Translations under genes and position numbers: made by a program
Shown here: positions 22,721 to 33,572 of the stretch, in pieces
Layout of the letters: the number at the start of each line of letters is the position of its first letter
How positions within the stretch are numbered: the stretch's first letter is position 1
Notes under the pieces: model-generated
What the model was told of the DNA's origin: nothing
What the model saw: only the letters and a program-made list of their open reading frames with translations
Database searches by the model: none
NCBI GenBank assembly: GCA_029964075.1
Contig: CM057135.1
Span: 5,813,001 to 5,877,000 of the forward strand
Length of the DNA: 64,000 bases
Direction: 5' to 3'
DNA from: Patiria pectinifera
Lineage: Eukaryota; Echinodermata; Asteroidea; Valvatida; Asterinidae

Positions 22721-22952
22721 CTCCCTAACTTCACGTAGGTGCTGAGGAGGGATCCGACGGTAGGGTTAGCTTATTGGGTGGCTATCGGTTGTGTGAATTC
22801 GATGTGGGACCTAATCACAACATCCAAGATCAAGTGAGCTCTTTGAAAAAAACAGAATCGTGTTTCTTAATCAAATGCACAATCTGATCCTGTTGTTCCC
22901 CACTTAACCCAACGCACATGTCGATGTTCAAACCCCGGGGCAGAGTATACTC

Positions 22953-23835
22953 TCAACCATCAGACAAGATGTAAGTTTCAATTCCTCCCCCTAATTCAAT
23001 GTACGGATCTGTGGGGTCATCTGTCTCCACATGATCGAAGGCCTGATGACCTACAGACTCAAAAAGAATGTTATTAACTGAAACGTGAATCCCTTTTTCA
23101 TCTTCATTCAGTTCTACACTCGGCCTAGGTGATATGTCAGTTAAACTAGCCAACTGTGTGTGAGGGGGAATTTCGAGTACTTGCATTCCCAGATTCGCAA
23201 CAAGAACATTAAGTGTTTTACCATTGGTCTCTTTACATGAGTCATATACACGACAAGCAGAACCCAGACCACTCAAACCTGCATCTAGGGTTTCGGTGGA
23301 CTCGCGTCTCTCTCCCCACAGACCCTCTACAACCACAGTTTTTCCCTTTTATACATCCGGAGGAGCCCGAACTTGGCACGTGATAGTACGTACTTCCCCA
23401 GGTAACAAGTTGATCGGTTTCTTGCCTGTACGGACAATTATTGAACTCACAACCTTTTTGGGTGCCTTATCTTGCTCTGCCACAAAGAAATGTGCATCAA
23501 TCTTACGGTCATGTATCACCATTGGGATATTTACATATCCTTCAATTGGGATTTTTAGGCCTCCTGCCCCACAAACTCGCAGGTAGGTCCCAAGCGATTG
23601 CACTTCCTTAAGTTTATGTGCCAAATGCTTCCTAAAAAAAAGAAGCCTTAATTAGGAATGTTTCTGCCCCAGTATCAAGGGTACAAGTTGTTGGCACACC
23701 TCCCAACGTGATATGAGCCTTTGGGATCTCCTTAACAAGCTTAGAAAGCAATTCATCTACCGACAATTCAGGCAATGTTTCCCTACTTGACACACATCCC
23801 TTGGGTGAGGCCTTTGATGTCGCCTCCTCCACCAC
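22953..23835 (-). pseudogene. Ty3-B aspartic protease and linker
   Basis: The segment 23632-23835 includes TTCTLDTGAETFLIK, the aspartic protease active site DTG. Downstream frames (23349-23624 and 22953-23336) show the protease C-terminal part and the acidic linker to RT (for example ELGGGIETYILSDG). An in-frame break at about 23625-23640 and a stop at about 23340 interrupt it. Confidence 0.75.
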
Positions 23836-25069
23836 TTGGCCTACTGTGATGGAGGCTGTTGGTTTGACCCTTGGGAGTCTGCTCGTGAAGCCCCCGCTGT
23901 TGGCTCTGTGTTGTCTGTCCCTGCACTAGACTGTCCCTGGGTTGCTAACCAGGACCTGCACTTGGCCTTGACATGGCCAGGGCGCTTGCAAAAGTAGCAA
24001 ATGACTCTGCTCCTGAATGCCGCCTGATTGCCCTGTTGCTGAGGCGATTCAAGCTTCAGCACATGTTCCATGATCTTAGCCAATTGTTCTTGTTGACCCT
24101 GGATACACTTAAGCATTTCTTGTTGTTGCTGCATTATCTGTTGCCATTTTGGTTCGCTGTGCGCAGCTGCAGAAAGAACACAAGCAGACTCCCTGTGATC
24201 AACACCAGTAGGTGTGTCACTTTCATTGACATCATCATCAATCTGTACTCTAATTTACCTAACCTGAGTCCGACGTGTTTTGGGTGTCTTCTCAATATCC
24301 TGGAAAAGCTCAAGAGCACAATCCCTCATGTCATTAAATTAAATGACCTGGCTTAGCCAATTCAAGTCTCCTAAGTTCGAGGCGAGCAGTCGGGTCCCGG
24401 ACCCCTGCAACAAACTGATGAATAAGGACTTGTTCCTTTATCTCCTTCAGGCCCAACTTTTCACTATCTGCAGCAGCCTCTAGGATCCTATCATGTATTC
24501 TCATTCATGTATTCTCATTAGGGATCTTGAGTAATCCATGAGGGACTCATCCTCATGTTGTGTTCGATCATACAGAGTTTTCTGCAATGACTGGACTGTT
24601 TCTTCATCACCAAAATGGCGACAGAGAACCTTGATCAGGGCCTTGTAATCAGACTTAACCCCCTCATGACATTTGAATTCTTCCCTAGCAGTACCGCTTA
24701 GATGGTTCATCACAAACTGAGCTTTCTCTTTGTCTGGGATTTTACATTGTCGGAAGTAAACCTCAACTTCCTCCAGCCACTTTCTTACACAGGGTGTTTA
24801 AAAAAAAAGAAGGAAACCGAGCTTGTTTTGTTGATTTCTCGGGTATGACCAATTATTTAGGAAAATGGTAACCACCATCTGTTACATAACAATGTCTGCT
24901 TTGTTATGATACCAAGATCCCCATTTGACCCCCACAGATGACTGAGCACCGAGTGATGTAACTGACAGAAATGGCGTTGTACGAGATTGTGAGGTCCATT
25001 TTAATTTCACCCGTGTACATGTCTTCTTAAAAGGCTGTGCATTGCTCAGACCACTTAGACCCTTCCAAG

Positions 25070-26148
25070 ATGCAACTTACAACGGAGCAGCGAGTTTTCA
25101 TCGTGACAGAGTGGTTGAGAAGTGGGAGCCTTCAGCAAGTTGCTGATCGATTTGCAGAACATTTTCCAGACCGTGCTGTTCCTGCGAAGTCCACAATTTG
25201 GAAGAACATCAGGAAGTACCAGAGAGAAGGTACAAGTTTAAACCTCAACAAAGGTCATTCTGGTCGACCAAGGACGGCTCGATCAAATGAGAACATCAGG
25301 GCCGTCCGTGAGTTACTGGAAAGAAACCCCCATGTATCTGCCAGGCGGAATGGCTTAGCAATTTCATCTTCATCCTTCAACAGGATTGTGCGGCTAGACA
25401 ACTGGTACCCGTACAAAATGCAAAGACGTCATCAACTTCTTGCTGCGGATCTACCCAGACGAGAACGATTTTGCCGGTGGCTCCTTGACCAACAGCCAAG
25501 ATTCTTGGAGAAACTTCTGATCGGGGATGAAGCTGCGGTTTTTTTTATGAATGGCAGAGTCAATAATCAAAATGTCCGTGAATATGCACCGCGGCATAAC
25601 CTGCCCCTCTTAACCTTTGACGAAAATGTGAGTAGGGAGAATTTCTCTCTTCGGATAGGCCTATGTGGAGATGGGACACTCATCGGACCTTGTTTCTTCG
25701 ATGGCACTCTCAATGGGGAACAGTACCTTGAAACGACAACGAAATCGTACCACAGTTGCAGCAACACTTCGAGCAACAACAAGGTGGGGTGTTCAGGCGA
25801 TTATGGTGGGCCCAGGACGGAGCTCCACCTCATCGGTGGATTATCGTTAGAGACAGACTGAGGTACCTTTTCAACATGAGAGTGATTGCCCTCAACCATG
25901 AGATCGAATGTCCACCACGGTCCCCGGACCTCACCCCTTGTGACTTCTTCCTGTGGGGGCGGCTTAAGGACAAGGTTTACACGTCGCCACCCAGAGACAT
26001 CAATGAGCTAAGGGCCAGGATTGTGGCTGCTGTTGAGAACTTGATAGGACAGAGAGGCGTTATCAGGAATGCGTTCGCAGCAATAAGAACCAGGTCAGAG
26101 ATTTGCGTTGAAAGAAATGGTGGGCATGTTGAAGGACAGTGGGGTTAA
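25070..26148 (+). pseudogene. Mariner-like (IS630-Tc1-mariner) DDD transposase, one frameshift
   Basis: Starts MQLTTEQRVFIVTEWLRSGS (ATG at 25070). An N-terminal helix-turn-helix (AVPAKSTIWKNIRKYQREGT) is followed by GRPRTARS, the minor-groove-binding linker. Catalytic residues lie in LIGDEAAVFF (first Asp), WWAQDGAPPH (second) and RSPDLTPCDFFLWG (third), with about 36 residues between the second and third. The reading frame shifts once near 25750-25760. The rest of the 3' frame is open to the TAA at 26146-26148. The enzyme cuts and pastes DNA at TIRs; this copy needs frameshift repair and is inactive. Confidence 0.9.
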
Positions 26149-26150
26149 CG

Positions 26151-26459
26151 CAAGGGCGGATCCAGGGGGGGGCCAAAGGGGGCCATGGCCCCCCCCAAAA
26201 CGAGACCAATTTTTTTTTTTTTAATGTGACATCGCAATAAAGGCAGGCATTGAGTACACCACCATCTTTTCCTCAAAAACATTGGTTAAAGTGGTCAGAA
26301 ATTGCCTCAGATCCCACCACAGAGCATCTAGAATCCAAAAAGAATTTCGGGGCCCTTAAGCGGGCCCTGAACCCCACACCGTAATTTTTTTGACCCACTT
26401 TTTTGGGGGTCCAAATTTTTTTTGGCCCCCCCTAAAATTGTGTTCTGGATCCGCCCTTG
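26151..26459. mobile_element. 309 bp hAT-type MITE with perfect 8 bp duplication
   Basis: Ends are CAAGGGCGGATCCAG and CTGGATCCGCCCTTG, perfect inverses. GGTTAACG occurs at 26143-26150 and again at 26460-26467. The 8 bp duplication and the CARRGGYGG-like terminus are hAT hallmarks. The interior is G/C-homopolymer rich with no ORF. It overlaps the transposase stop codon with its left target copy and so leaves that ORF length unchanged. Confidence 0.93.
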
Positions 26460-26931
26460 GGTTAACGGGGACAGTGATCAACCTTGATATGTGTTAGCAG
26501 TTGAATAAATGACTTTGATAATGTACGTCCTGGATTTTTTTATTTCCAACATGCTGAAAACTGTCAATTGGGATTGGTCATATGGTGCATGTGGTACAAG
26601 TCCATTTTTGCCATGTCAGTTACATCACTTGGTGCTCAGTCATTCGTGACGGTAAAATAAAGTTCTTGGTATCATAACAAAGAAGACACTGTTATGTAAC
26701 AGATAGTGGTTACCATTTTCCTAAATAATTAGTCATATCCAAGAAATCAACAAAACAAGCTCGGTTTCCTTTTTTTTTTAAACACCCTGTAGTGGGGTCA
26801 CCCGGTTTCACTGGCCAACCCTTAAATCTAACTAGTTTAACAGGTCTCTGAGGTGTTGTCTTGGTCTGTTTTAGTGCTTCGGTAAAGCCTGACACAAGGC
26901 GCTCAACAAGATCGGTACTTGAGGCAGTCAT

Positions 26932-27717
26932 ACCTGAAATCCTACAGATTTACATTCACAAATCAATGTCAAAATCTAGGTAATGGAACGCCCACAATGA
27001 AAATCTAACCCCATGAGAATACTAAGTGTTAAAACAGTCAATCAGTAAATGACAACTTTATGACAGTATGAGTATCTAAACCTTAAACACGCCTAACACT
27101 TCATGTATCTATGTACACACATGTAACTCACTTGAAACTGCAAAAATGAGGAAATCCATAGCCTTCAGAAAACACATTCCATCCGTCAGTTCGTAATGTT
27201 GCATGTACTTCATTCGTGACACAGACTCACCAGTCACCACACCAGCTGTCCGCTTTCCAACCGTCCACTCTCCGCACGTTGGCTTCGGTGCCCACAGCAA
27301 TTTCGGCAAGCCCCTGCAAACTTCAAGACCGCCCGCTCTGCAAGTCCGCCTCGATACAGCGGATTTCCCCCGGCGATTAGACCGTCATCAGCCTCCCGCC
27401 CCGGTACAGCGGATCTTGACTGGACCGGCAAACTTCCAACACTGTCCATCTGCTGTCTAAAGTTCGGCCCCGGATGCCCACAGCAACTCGAAATCTCAGC
27501 TAGCCCGACGAATGTTAACACCGTCTGCAGTCCACAGGTCAGCCCCAGGTGAAGCGAATGCCGACTGCCACCTCCAACTTCACCAGTGTCGACTGATGAG
27601 TGTCGTCCCCTCAAAACTACAGCCCAGGCTTGTGTCAACGCTCTGTCTCACAATTTGTGTTTCTTGTTTTTCGTGTTCAAGTCAAGCACTTTTCCACCCC
27701 ATCCGTGTTACCAAATT
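26932..27717 (-). other. Ty3-B 5' leader
   Basis: Region between the 5' LTR and gag. Immediately inside the LTR the minus strand reads GGTAACACGGATGGGG, which resembles a Ty3 primer-binding site. The rest is GC-rich near 27230-27640 and holds no convincing gene. Confidence 0.55.
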
Positions 27718-28068
27718 TGTAGTATATCGCTGTGAAGCGGGGGCGGTTATAGATCTTCGCTGGACTCGAACAAAAACACACGCTGTTTCTGTTTCACAAT
27801 TATTTTGGAACCATTTCTTTATTCCATTTTCCTCCAGTTTTCCAACCATACTCCATGCTCCATCCCTCGTAGCCATCCCAAGTAAATACAATTGTAACAA
27901 CTTAGTCCCCGGCCACCTGTGGCCTGACCTGGTGCCCTCGGCCCGTCTGCCCAGATACCGGTATATTTTTAGATCGGCATCGGGACCGACTGGTAATCAT
28001 ATTTTGTGCCCTCTATTGATCATTATTTATGTCACAACCATAAGCCCCCTCAAAATAATTTCACCACA
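27718..28068 (-). repeat. 5' LTR of Ty3-B (intact, 351 bp)
   Basis: Minus strand starts TGTGGTGAAATTATTT at 28068 and ends ATATACTACA at 27718. The plus-strand counterpart TGTAGTATATCGCTGTGAAG opens both LTR copies. It supplies the reference for the split 3' LTR. Confidence 0.92.
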
Positions 28069-28213
28069 AAAATAATAGGCTTTGTTATGATAGTTTCTTG
28101 CACATGACAATCCAATAACTCCCTACCAACTTAACAAGTACATAAAAATAAGTTTGTGAACAAACATGACAAAAGAGATTACATGAGTTCTACCTTATTA
28201 TTATATTTTCATA

Positions 28214-29533
28214 GGTATCCAAGACTACTTCCTGAACCATATCTAGCATGTGATTCCCAACCAAATGCTAACTACCTGTCTCTCATAGAGGGCCAGAATT
28301 ACCTGAGGTCTGGATGGGTCGGTCAGATAGTTCACCAGGTACCTGATGCTGAACACATCATCATGAAAGCTCCCGTACAACATTCACAGTCTTTTGAGTC
28401 TTACCATTCCGTGGAGGTAACGCTACACAGACAGAATGCTGAAGTTGTTTGCGTCAAGTGCGAATGCATGGCTAACCAGGGCAAATGTTGTAGTCATACA
28501 GCTGGTGTGCTCTACAAAGTGAACCAAGCTGCTATCAAAGGCTACACTGGTGTGTCATGTACTGATACAACATGTGTGTGAAACAACTCAACATCCCTGA
28601 ATGTTCTTCATGACACAGTTGAGAACAAACGTGCTTCAAACGAAACAGCCAGCAAATCCACATCCAAATCAACATCAATTGAGACAGATGACGATGTGAT
28701 TCAGCATTTCAAGTCAGGAGTAATAGCAAGCCTAGCATCAATTCCTGGAACAATCATGAATCATGTTTTGACGGCTAAGCCAAGTAAAGTCATCAGACAT
28801 GAAAATGACTTTTTGCCCAAAGTACATGGCAACTGTGCTGAAAAGCAATGCAACCTTTGCAACGCTGTATTTGACAAATACGTGAAATGTGAAGGACAAC
28901 ACAGGGACAAGCTTGCTAGAGCAACCAGGGACCGAAACTCTCCACTGTGGCGAGATCAGCGAAAAATCAGGATAACAAGCAGTGAGGCTTCAGATGTGCC
29001 AAAGAAGGCAGACCCCAAAAAGTGGATTGACCGTAAGCTTAACAGCAGGTTTTTAGGCAACGCTGCCACAAGACATGGGCACGAGTGGCTGTGTGCCAGC
29101 CTTGATGGAATCATTGATGATAACACTATCTTGGAAATTAAGTGTCCGACTTCAAAAATACTGCAACTTTATGGTAGTAGCCTAATCAGAATGATTGAAT
29201 CAAATAAGTATGATGTTCGTAAGATTGATGGCAAGTTTGTTCTTCGCCAGACTGCTTAAGAGTTACGTTACTTCTATCAAAGTTCAAATTGCAATACATT
29301 GTGCCAACAAGGAACTCTGTAAATTTCTTGTTTGGACAGCTGATGAACACGTAATTGCTGATGTTGCTTATGATAAGAACTGGTTAGAAATGCGCTTAGA
29401 TCATCTCAAAGTCATGTACTTCCAACATTTGCTTCCTGCAGTATCCACAAGAGTAGCTCATGGACATTTGAGAATTAAGCAACTGAAGAAGTACAGTACA
29501 TGTAGTAGTGTCAAAGGTTCCGACCAGAAGTAG
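28214..29533 (+). pseudogene. ISL2EU SWIM zinc finger / YqaJ-type nuclease
   Basis: An acceptor (TATTTTCATAG) precedes an exon starting at 28214. The N-terminal half contains CVKCECMANQGKCCSHTAGV, a SWIM CxCxnCxH finger. After a stop at 28579-28581 the frame from 28696 reads RDRNSPLWRDQRKIRITSS and KWIDRKLNSRFLGNAATRHG, then ASLDGIIDDNTILEIKCP. This is the D-(E-x-K) active site of the lambda-exonuclease/YqaJ fold. A frameshift near 29260-29275 leads to the C-terminal part (FLVWTADEHVIADVAYD). ISL2EU elements carry such a nuclease beside the transposase; its task in transposition is inferred only. Confidence 0.8.
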
Positions 29534-30673
29534 ATGTACTTGTAAGGCTTGAAATACCCCCTGGACTGACTCCAGTGATGTATGCAAGTGCTGGTCTAGC
29601 GCTTGCTATGAGCAAACTAGACCGCTGGTCTCATGTGTTTTCACACAATTTCATTGAGCTGCCAAGTACGAAAAAATGCTGAGCGCAATGTTTTGGCTTT
29701 GAAAAAAAGGTTACCAGCCCAATCATCTTGTAATGTACATGTATATTGCCACTGACTGGTTCTCAGTTGAATACAGTCGAGTCTCGTTCGGACCTAGCCA
29801 AAGTGTTTGTTGTATCAGAATGTTGTATTAAGAGGAACATCAGTCCCATTCATTGTGCATTCAAATGCACAGTTGGGACCAAGGCTTTATGTTTGTTATA
29901 ACCAGAATTTTGTATTAACAGAGTTTGTACTAACGAGAGTCGACTGTATTGCTTAGCGAGTAAATTTACTAAGCACCATTTTCTGCTAAGTAGCTGTATG
30001 AAATTGGGACCTTGTCATAATACATGTACATGTACTCTATTTCCAGTCCCATTCAAGTAAACTTTTTTATCTTTATTCCGTTTTCAGTTCCCCATTTAAG
30101 GTTTTATAAGAATGAAAGAGAAACTCCTTATTACTAGGTTTTAACTTTCTCAAATAAACAGTTTTAAAATTCAAACCACATTATACTCCCTTTTTCACAT
30201 TTTTTGACACTAATCTTGTGGAAATACGTCTGTTCCTGTACAATTTTTTTGTGGTTTAGTAGATATTTTGTGCCTGAAATTCATGCCCTGATGTGTTTCA
30301 TTAATGTCATTAGGCGTTATGAATTGGAAAACGCAGGTCACCTGATTCGACACACACCCTATTCACTCGACAAAAACTGCAACTGTTATCATTTTGATTT
30401 CAAAACAAAATATATAAAGAATAAAACATCTTCTGCCATGCACTTGAACTGTGATGTGGTTTTCAAAATTTTGTATTTGATGTTTTGTACATGTACATTG
30501 TTTACTCGTAGATATACAACTAAAATATACAGCACAAGGAATACATGTATATGCAATACGAGCAAATTCACCACAAGCAAAGAAGCTACATGTACATGTA
30601 ACTATTGCCATACTCTAACCACAAATTCTATTTGGTCTGAACTGAGCTTCAGACTGATTTTAGGTCATGGACA
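29534..30673. other. ISL2EU intergenic region between the two convergent genes
   Basis: Holds a pogo-type MITE at 29774-29946 and scattered ACATGTACATGTA simple repeats (about 30020, 30486, 30545, 30590). No gene is recognised; the long plus-strand ORF at 30204-30683 is Cys/Thr/Tyr-rich without motifs. Confidence 0.5.
29774..29946. mobile_element. 173 bp pogo-like MITE with TA duplication
   Basis: Left end CAGTCGAGTCTCGTT and right end AACGAGAGTCGACTG are inverted with one mismatch. TA at 29772-29773 and 29947-29948. The CAGT-GACTCTCGTT terminus resembles pogo-type Tc1/mariner elements. No ORF inside. Confidence 0.8.
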
Positions 30674-32039
30674 TTATTTATGATTTGCTAATAATTCTTC
30701 TACAATGCATAACATGTATTGGGCAAATCCTTGTTCTTCTGTGTCTTCATGCACCTCTGTCTTCATTGGTTCTTCTTCATCTTCTTGATTTTCCTCCTTT
30801 ATCAGCTGTGGCTGTAGGTTGCACAATCCTGCACAGATTGTCACAATGTCATCCACATTTTGAACTCTACCTGGAATAACTGTACTCAAAATCTTGAAGC
30901 ATTTTAAACGTCTAATTGCTCGCTCTACATGTATTCGAACATTAGCCAGGCGGGGTGTTTCAGTAACAGCAAATTCAGGTTATTCTTCAAGACCTTTGGT
31001 AAATGCTGGGATGGCCAGCTTTACTCCATGAAGCAAATATCATCGATTGTAAAACCGCGATCTGCCAAAACATCGTCTCCTGGTAGAAGCTGGTCAATAA
31101 AGCCAGAGTTTTGTGTAATAAAGTACATCAATGGCTCTTCCTCCAAATAGTTTGGAAACAAACATTACAAATCCATTCGGTGCAATACAGTATAAAGCCT
31201 TATGTGTATATTGACTTTTATAATTACTTAATATTTGTGCTCTCTTTTTCAAGTTTTTGGGCCGTTGGACAAATACTTCCGTGCAATCAATGATGCACGT
31301 TGCTCTTAGGTAATTTTCTGCAAAACTCTGAGGCCTAATCCTTTGAAGTGTGTCCCGTGGAAGCCATACAATTAATTTAAGCTTCATGAACAATGGTATC
31401 CATGCAGCAAAAATGTCACATGCCGTAGTTCGACTCACAGCAAAGCGTTTGCCAAAGTCAGTTAACATTAAACCAAGACGCAATCTCATCCACACTAGCA
31501 AAATTTGGTCAGGTACTGTCATCTTTAATGTCATAGGTAGTGGAATGAATGTCACAAGAGCACTAACCAAGCCCCAAAATACTGCTTTGCTAAGTCCTGT
31601 GAAGAAATTGCTGTCCCTATCATCCATGTCATGGGCAGTAGTCCGTGGGACGAGGCCTTTTTTTCGCTCGTTACGCGATCTGGTTTTCCGATTTTTTCCT
31701 AATATTTCTCATTCCATTGATCAAAAATAGAAAGTGCTAACAAACCACGTTCCTGCATTCCTGGGTGGTTTGGGACTTCACAAATGAATTTTAGTTAACG
31801 TCAAATTCGAGGTTGCAGCCAAAAAATCGTTAGACAAATATAACGCCCGAGAGAGGATACAAATCAGCCAATAACGTGCAAGGTTTGTGTTTCGTCTCCA
31901 AAGAACCAATCAAATTGCACGTTCTATATACGTCGTCAAGAGACGAGTCCAACATGGCGTCGTCGGAAGTAAGTACTGAGTCCGAGACCGCAGCGGAGAC
32001 AGAAGGTGAAAATGCTCCAAAATCATCAGTTCAGTGTCT

Positions 32040-32197
32040 GGTTACACCTCTATGTTCCGACACCCCTATGTTCCGACTGCACATATTCCTATTCATAACC
32101 CTAACCGTAACAGGCTAACCCTAACCCTAACCCTAACCGGGAGTAACACAATCTAGGTTGTCGGAACATAAGGGTGTCGGAACATAGAGCAGTCACC
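32040..32197. mobile_element. MITE with internal CCCTAA repeat, copy 2
   Basis: Nearly identical to 6959-7102. Flanked by perfect CAGTGTCT at 32032-32039 and 32198-32205, an 8 bp target duplication. Element plus duplication is 166 bp and shifts the cargo-gene frame by one; removal restores VQCLMHFP. Ends are GGTTACACCTCTATG and CATAGAGCAGTCACC. Confidence 0.92.
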
Positions 32198-32588
32198 CAG
32201 TGTCTCATGCACTTTCCGACTGGAAAAGGTGAAGTGCAGTTATTTACGGAGCACAGCTGGTCACGTTTCCTTGAGTATACTGACGTCTGGAAGGCCTTCA
32301 CAAAAGGACCGCAAGCCGAGATAGCAAGGCAGTTCATCACCAAAACATGCGCCACTTCAGCCGGCGCAAGTGTTGCCACGGATCAGCATGATCAGCCCGT
32401 CAATATGCGGTTGCAATCTCACGATCTCAGAGAATGCCGGTCATCATCGGTGAGATACACTTTTCTTCACTAGCCTACCATCATGTCCATGACCAGATGA
32501 CTTGACTATTTTATGATTGAAATAAAATAAGGGCAAGGGCAAGAAGGGGGGGGGGGCATGGGGGGCTCTGAAAATTCATGGCATAGGG

Positions 32589-33028
32589 TAGCCCCATAAA
32601 TGTGGCCTATTTACTGGACTACCTCCGTAAACATAGGCCACACATCCACATGTACAAAAACGTGTTGCACTTTGCCAAATTTTGATTTTCACATTTAGGC
32701 TTAGTTTGTAGGTTTTTTGCTTTAGAAGCATACTCACCCTCTCCATAGGTTAATCAGAAAGTGCTGCCTTTTTCTCGTGAAATTTCCAGATTCATTTGCA
32801 CACGTTTGCGTATCAAAATTTCAACATGAAATTTCACAAAAATTAGACATCTGAAAAAGGCAACACTTTTTGATTAGCCTATAAAGAGGGTGAGTATGCT
32901 TCTAAAGCCAAAAAAACTAAGCCTTAATGTGAAAATCAAAATTTGGCAAAGTGCGACACGTTTTTGTACATATGGATGTGTGGCCTATGTTTACGGAGGT
33001 AGTCCAGTAAATAGGCCACATGGGGCTA
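32589..33028. mobile_element. 440 bp foldback element with 9 bp duplication (Mutator-like MITE)
   Basis: The two arms (about 32589-32800 and 32820-33028) are inverted copies almost to the centre. Ends are TAGCCCCATAAATGTGGCC and GGCCACATGGGGCTA. GGCATAGGG (32580-32588) and GGCATAGCA (33029-33037) look like a 9 bp duplication with two changes. The same ends bound 54353-55095. It lies in intron 1 of the cargo gene. Confidence 0.85.
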
Positions 33029-33034
33029 GGCATA

Positions 33035-33425
33035 GCATGCATGCACACGTTATGTGCACCAAACAAACATCGGTGGATTCTGTCGGTTTTTAGGCCAAAA
33101 TGATGAAAAATATGGCCTTTCCGCGCTGGGCCAACCTGACACTTAAAACGTGCACACATATGATGGGTCGATGATTTTTGGTTCGCTCGGAGCGCTCCGC
33201 GGGGGGTACGGTAGGAGAGGAATAATAGTATGCGCATGAGTACAAGTGCAAGTACGTACTCTCCGCGGCGCACGAACCGAAAATCATCGACCGATCATGT
33301 GCACGTTTCAAGCGTCAGGTTGGCTCAGTGCGGAAAGGGCATATTTTTCATCATTTTGGCCTAAAAACCGAGAGAATCCACCGATGTTTGTTTGGTGCAC
33401 ATAACGTGAGTGTATCATGCGGTAT
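33035..33425. repeat. Second, unrelated foldback of about 390 bp
   Basis: CACGTTATGTGCACCAAACA near 33047 is inverted near 33395-33415. The arms continue through ATCGGTGGATTCT, GGCCAAAATGATGAAAAATA and ATGATTTTTGGTTCG with scattered mismatches, meeting near 33210. It directly abuts the 440 bp foldback. No target duplication could be fixed. Confidence 0.75.
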
Positions 33426-33544
33426 TGTACGGAGTTTAGAGGCAAACTGTGCAGCGGTTCTGTGGGAAATAGCTTGGTTGTGATGAACGTTATTGAACTA
33501 AGTTGGTGTTTTGTAGAGGCAAACAATTTTGCGGGGTAAGCAGT

Positions 33545-33572
33545 CTATGAGGCTCCATTCGGAGCCTCATAG
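33545..33572. repeat. 12 bp perfect hairpin
   Basis: CTATGAGGCTCC and GGAGCCTCATAG around an ATTC loop. Isolated in intron 1 of the cargo gene. About 100 bp downstream (33664-33700) a 20 bp unit around TACACTGACTGTACTGA occurs twice next to the exon 2 acceptor. Confidence 0.7.

Larger units (their letters stand above)
24790..26789 (+). mobile_element. 2,000 bp mariner-like transposon with about 185 bp TIRs
   Basis: Both ends start CAGGGTGTTTAAAAAAAA and run inward for about 185 bp as near-identical inverted repeats, to GTGATGTAACTGACA. Dinucleotides TA (26790-26791) and CA (24788-24789, TG on the other strand) flank it. One TG-equivalent copy in the Ty3-B gag restores its frame. The transposase lies inside in plus orientation. 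A hAT MITE sits just after the transposase stop. TIRs are long for a mariner relative. Confidence 0.9.
23841..26931 (-). pseudogene. Ty3-B gag, split by a mariner-like element
   Basis: The N-terminus begins MTASSTDLVERLVSGF at 26931 and reaches PGDPT at about 26792, where the 2 kb transposon interrupts. Gag resumes at 24788 with RKWLEEVEVYFRQ and continues through LSGTAREEF and HEDESLMDYSRSL. A CCHC knuckle CYFCKRPGHVKAKC lies in the 23841-24134 frame, with several frameshifts between. Excision with one dinucleotide left behind restores DPTVRKW in frame. The product would be the capsid and nucleocapsid of Ty3-B. Confidence 0.85.
15389..28068 (-). mobile_element. Ty3-B, LTR retrotransposon inserted in ISL2EU
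   Basis: Two LTRs face the same way. The minus-strand LTR starts TGTGGTGAAATT and ends ATATACTACA, giving the canonical TG...CA ends. The 5' LTR is 27718-28068 and the 3' LTR is 15389-18396, the latter carrying an insertion. AAAA flanks both ends, a likely 4 bp target duplication. A polypurine run (GTAGGGGAGTT) abuts the 3' LTR at about 18397-18407. Internal order on the minus strand is gag, protease, RT, RNase H, integrase and an extra SGNH ORF. Stops throughout make it inactive. Confidence 0.9.
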
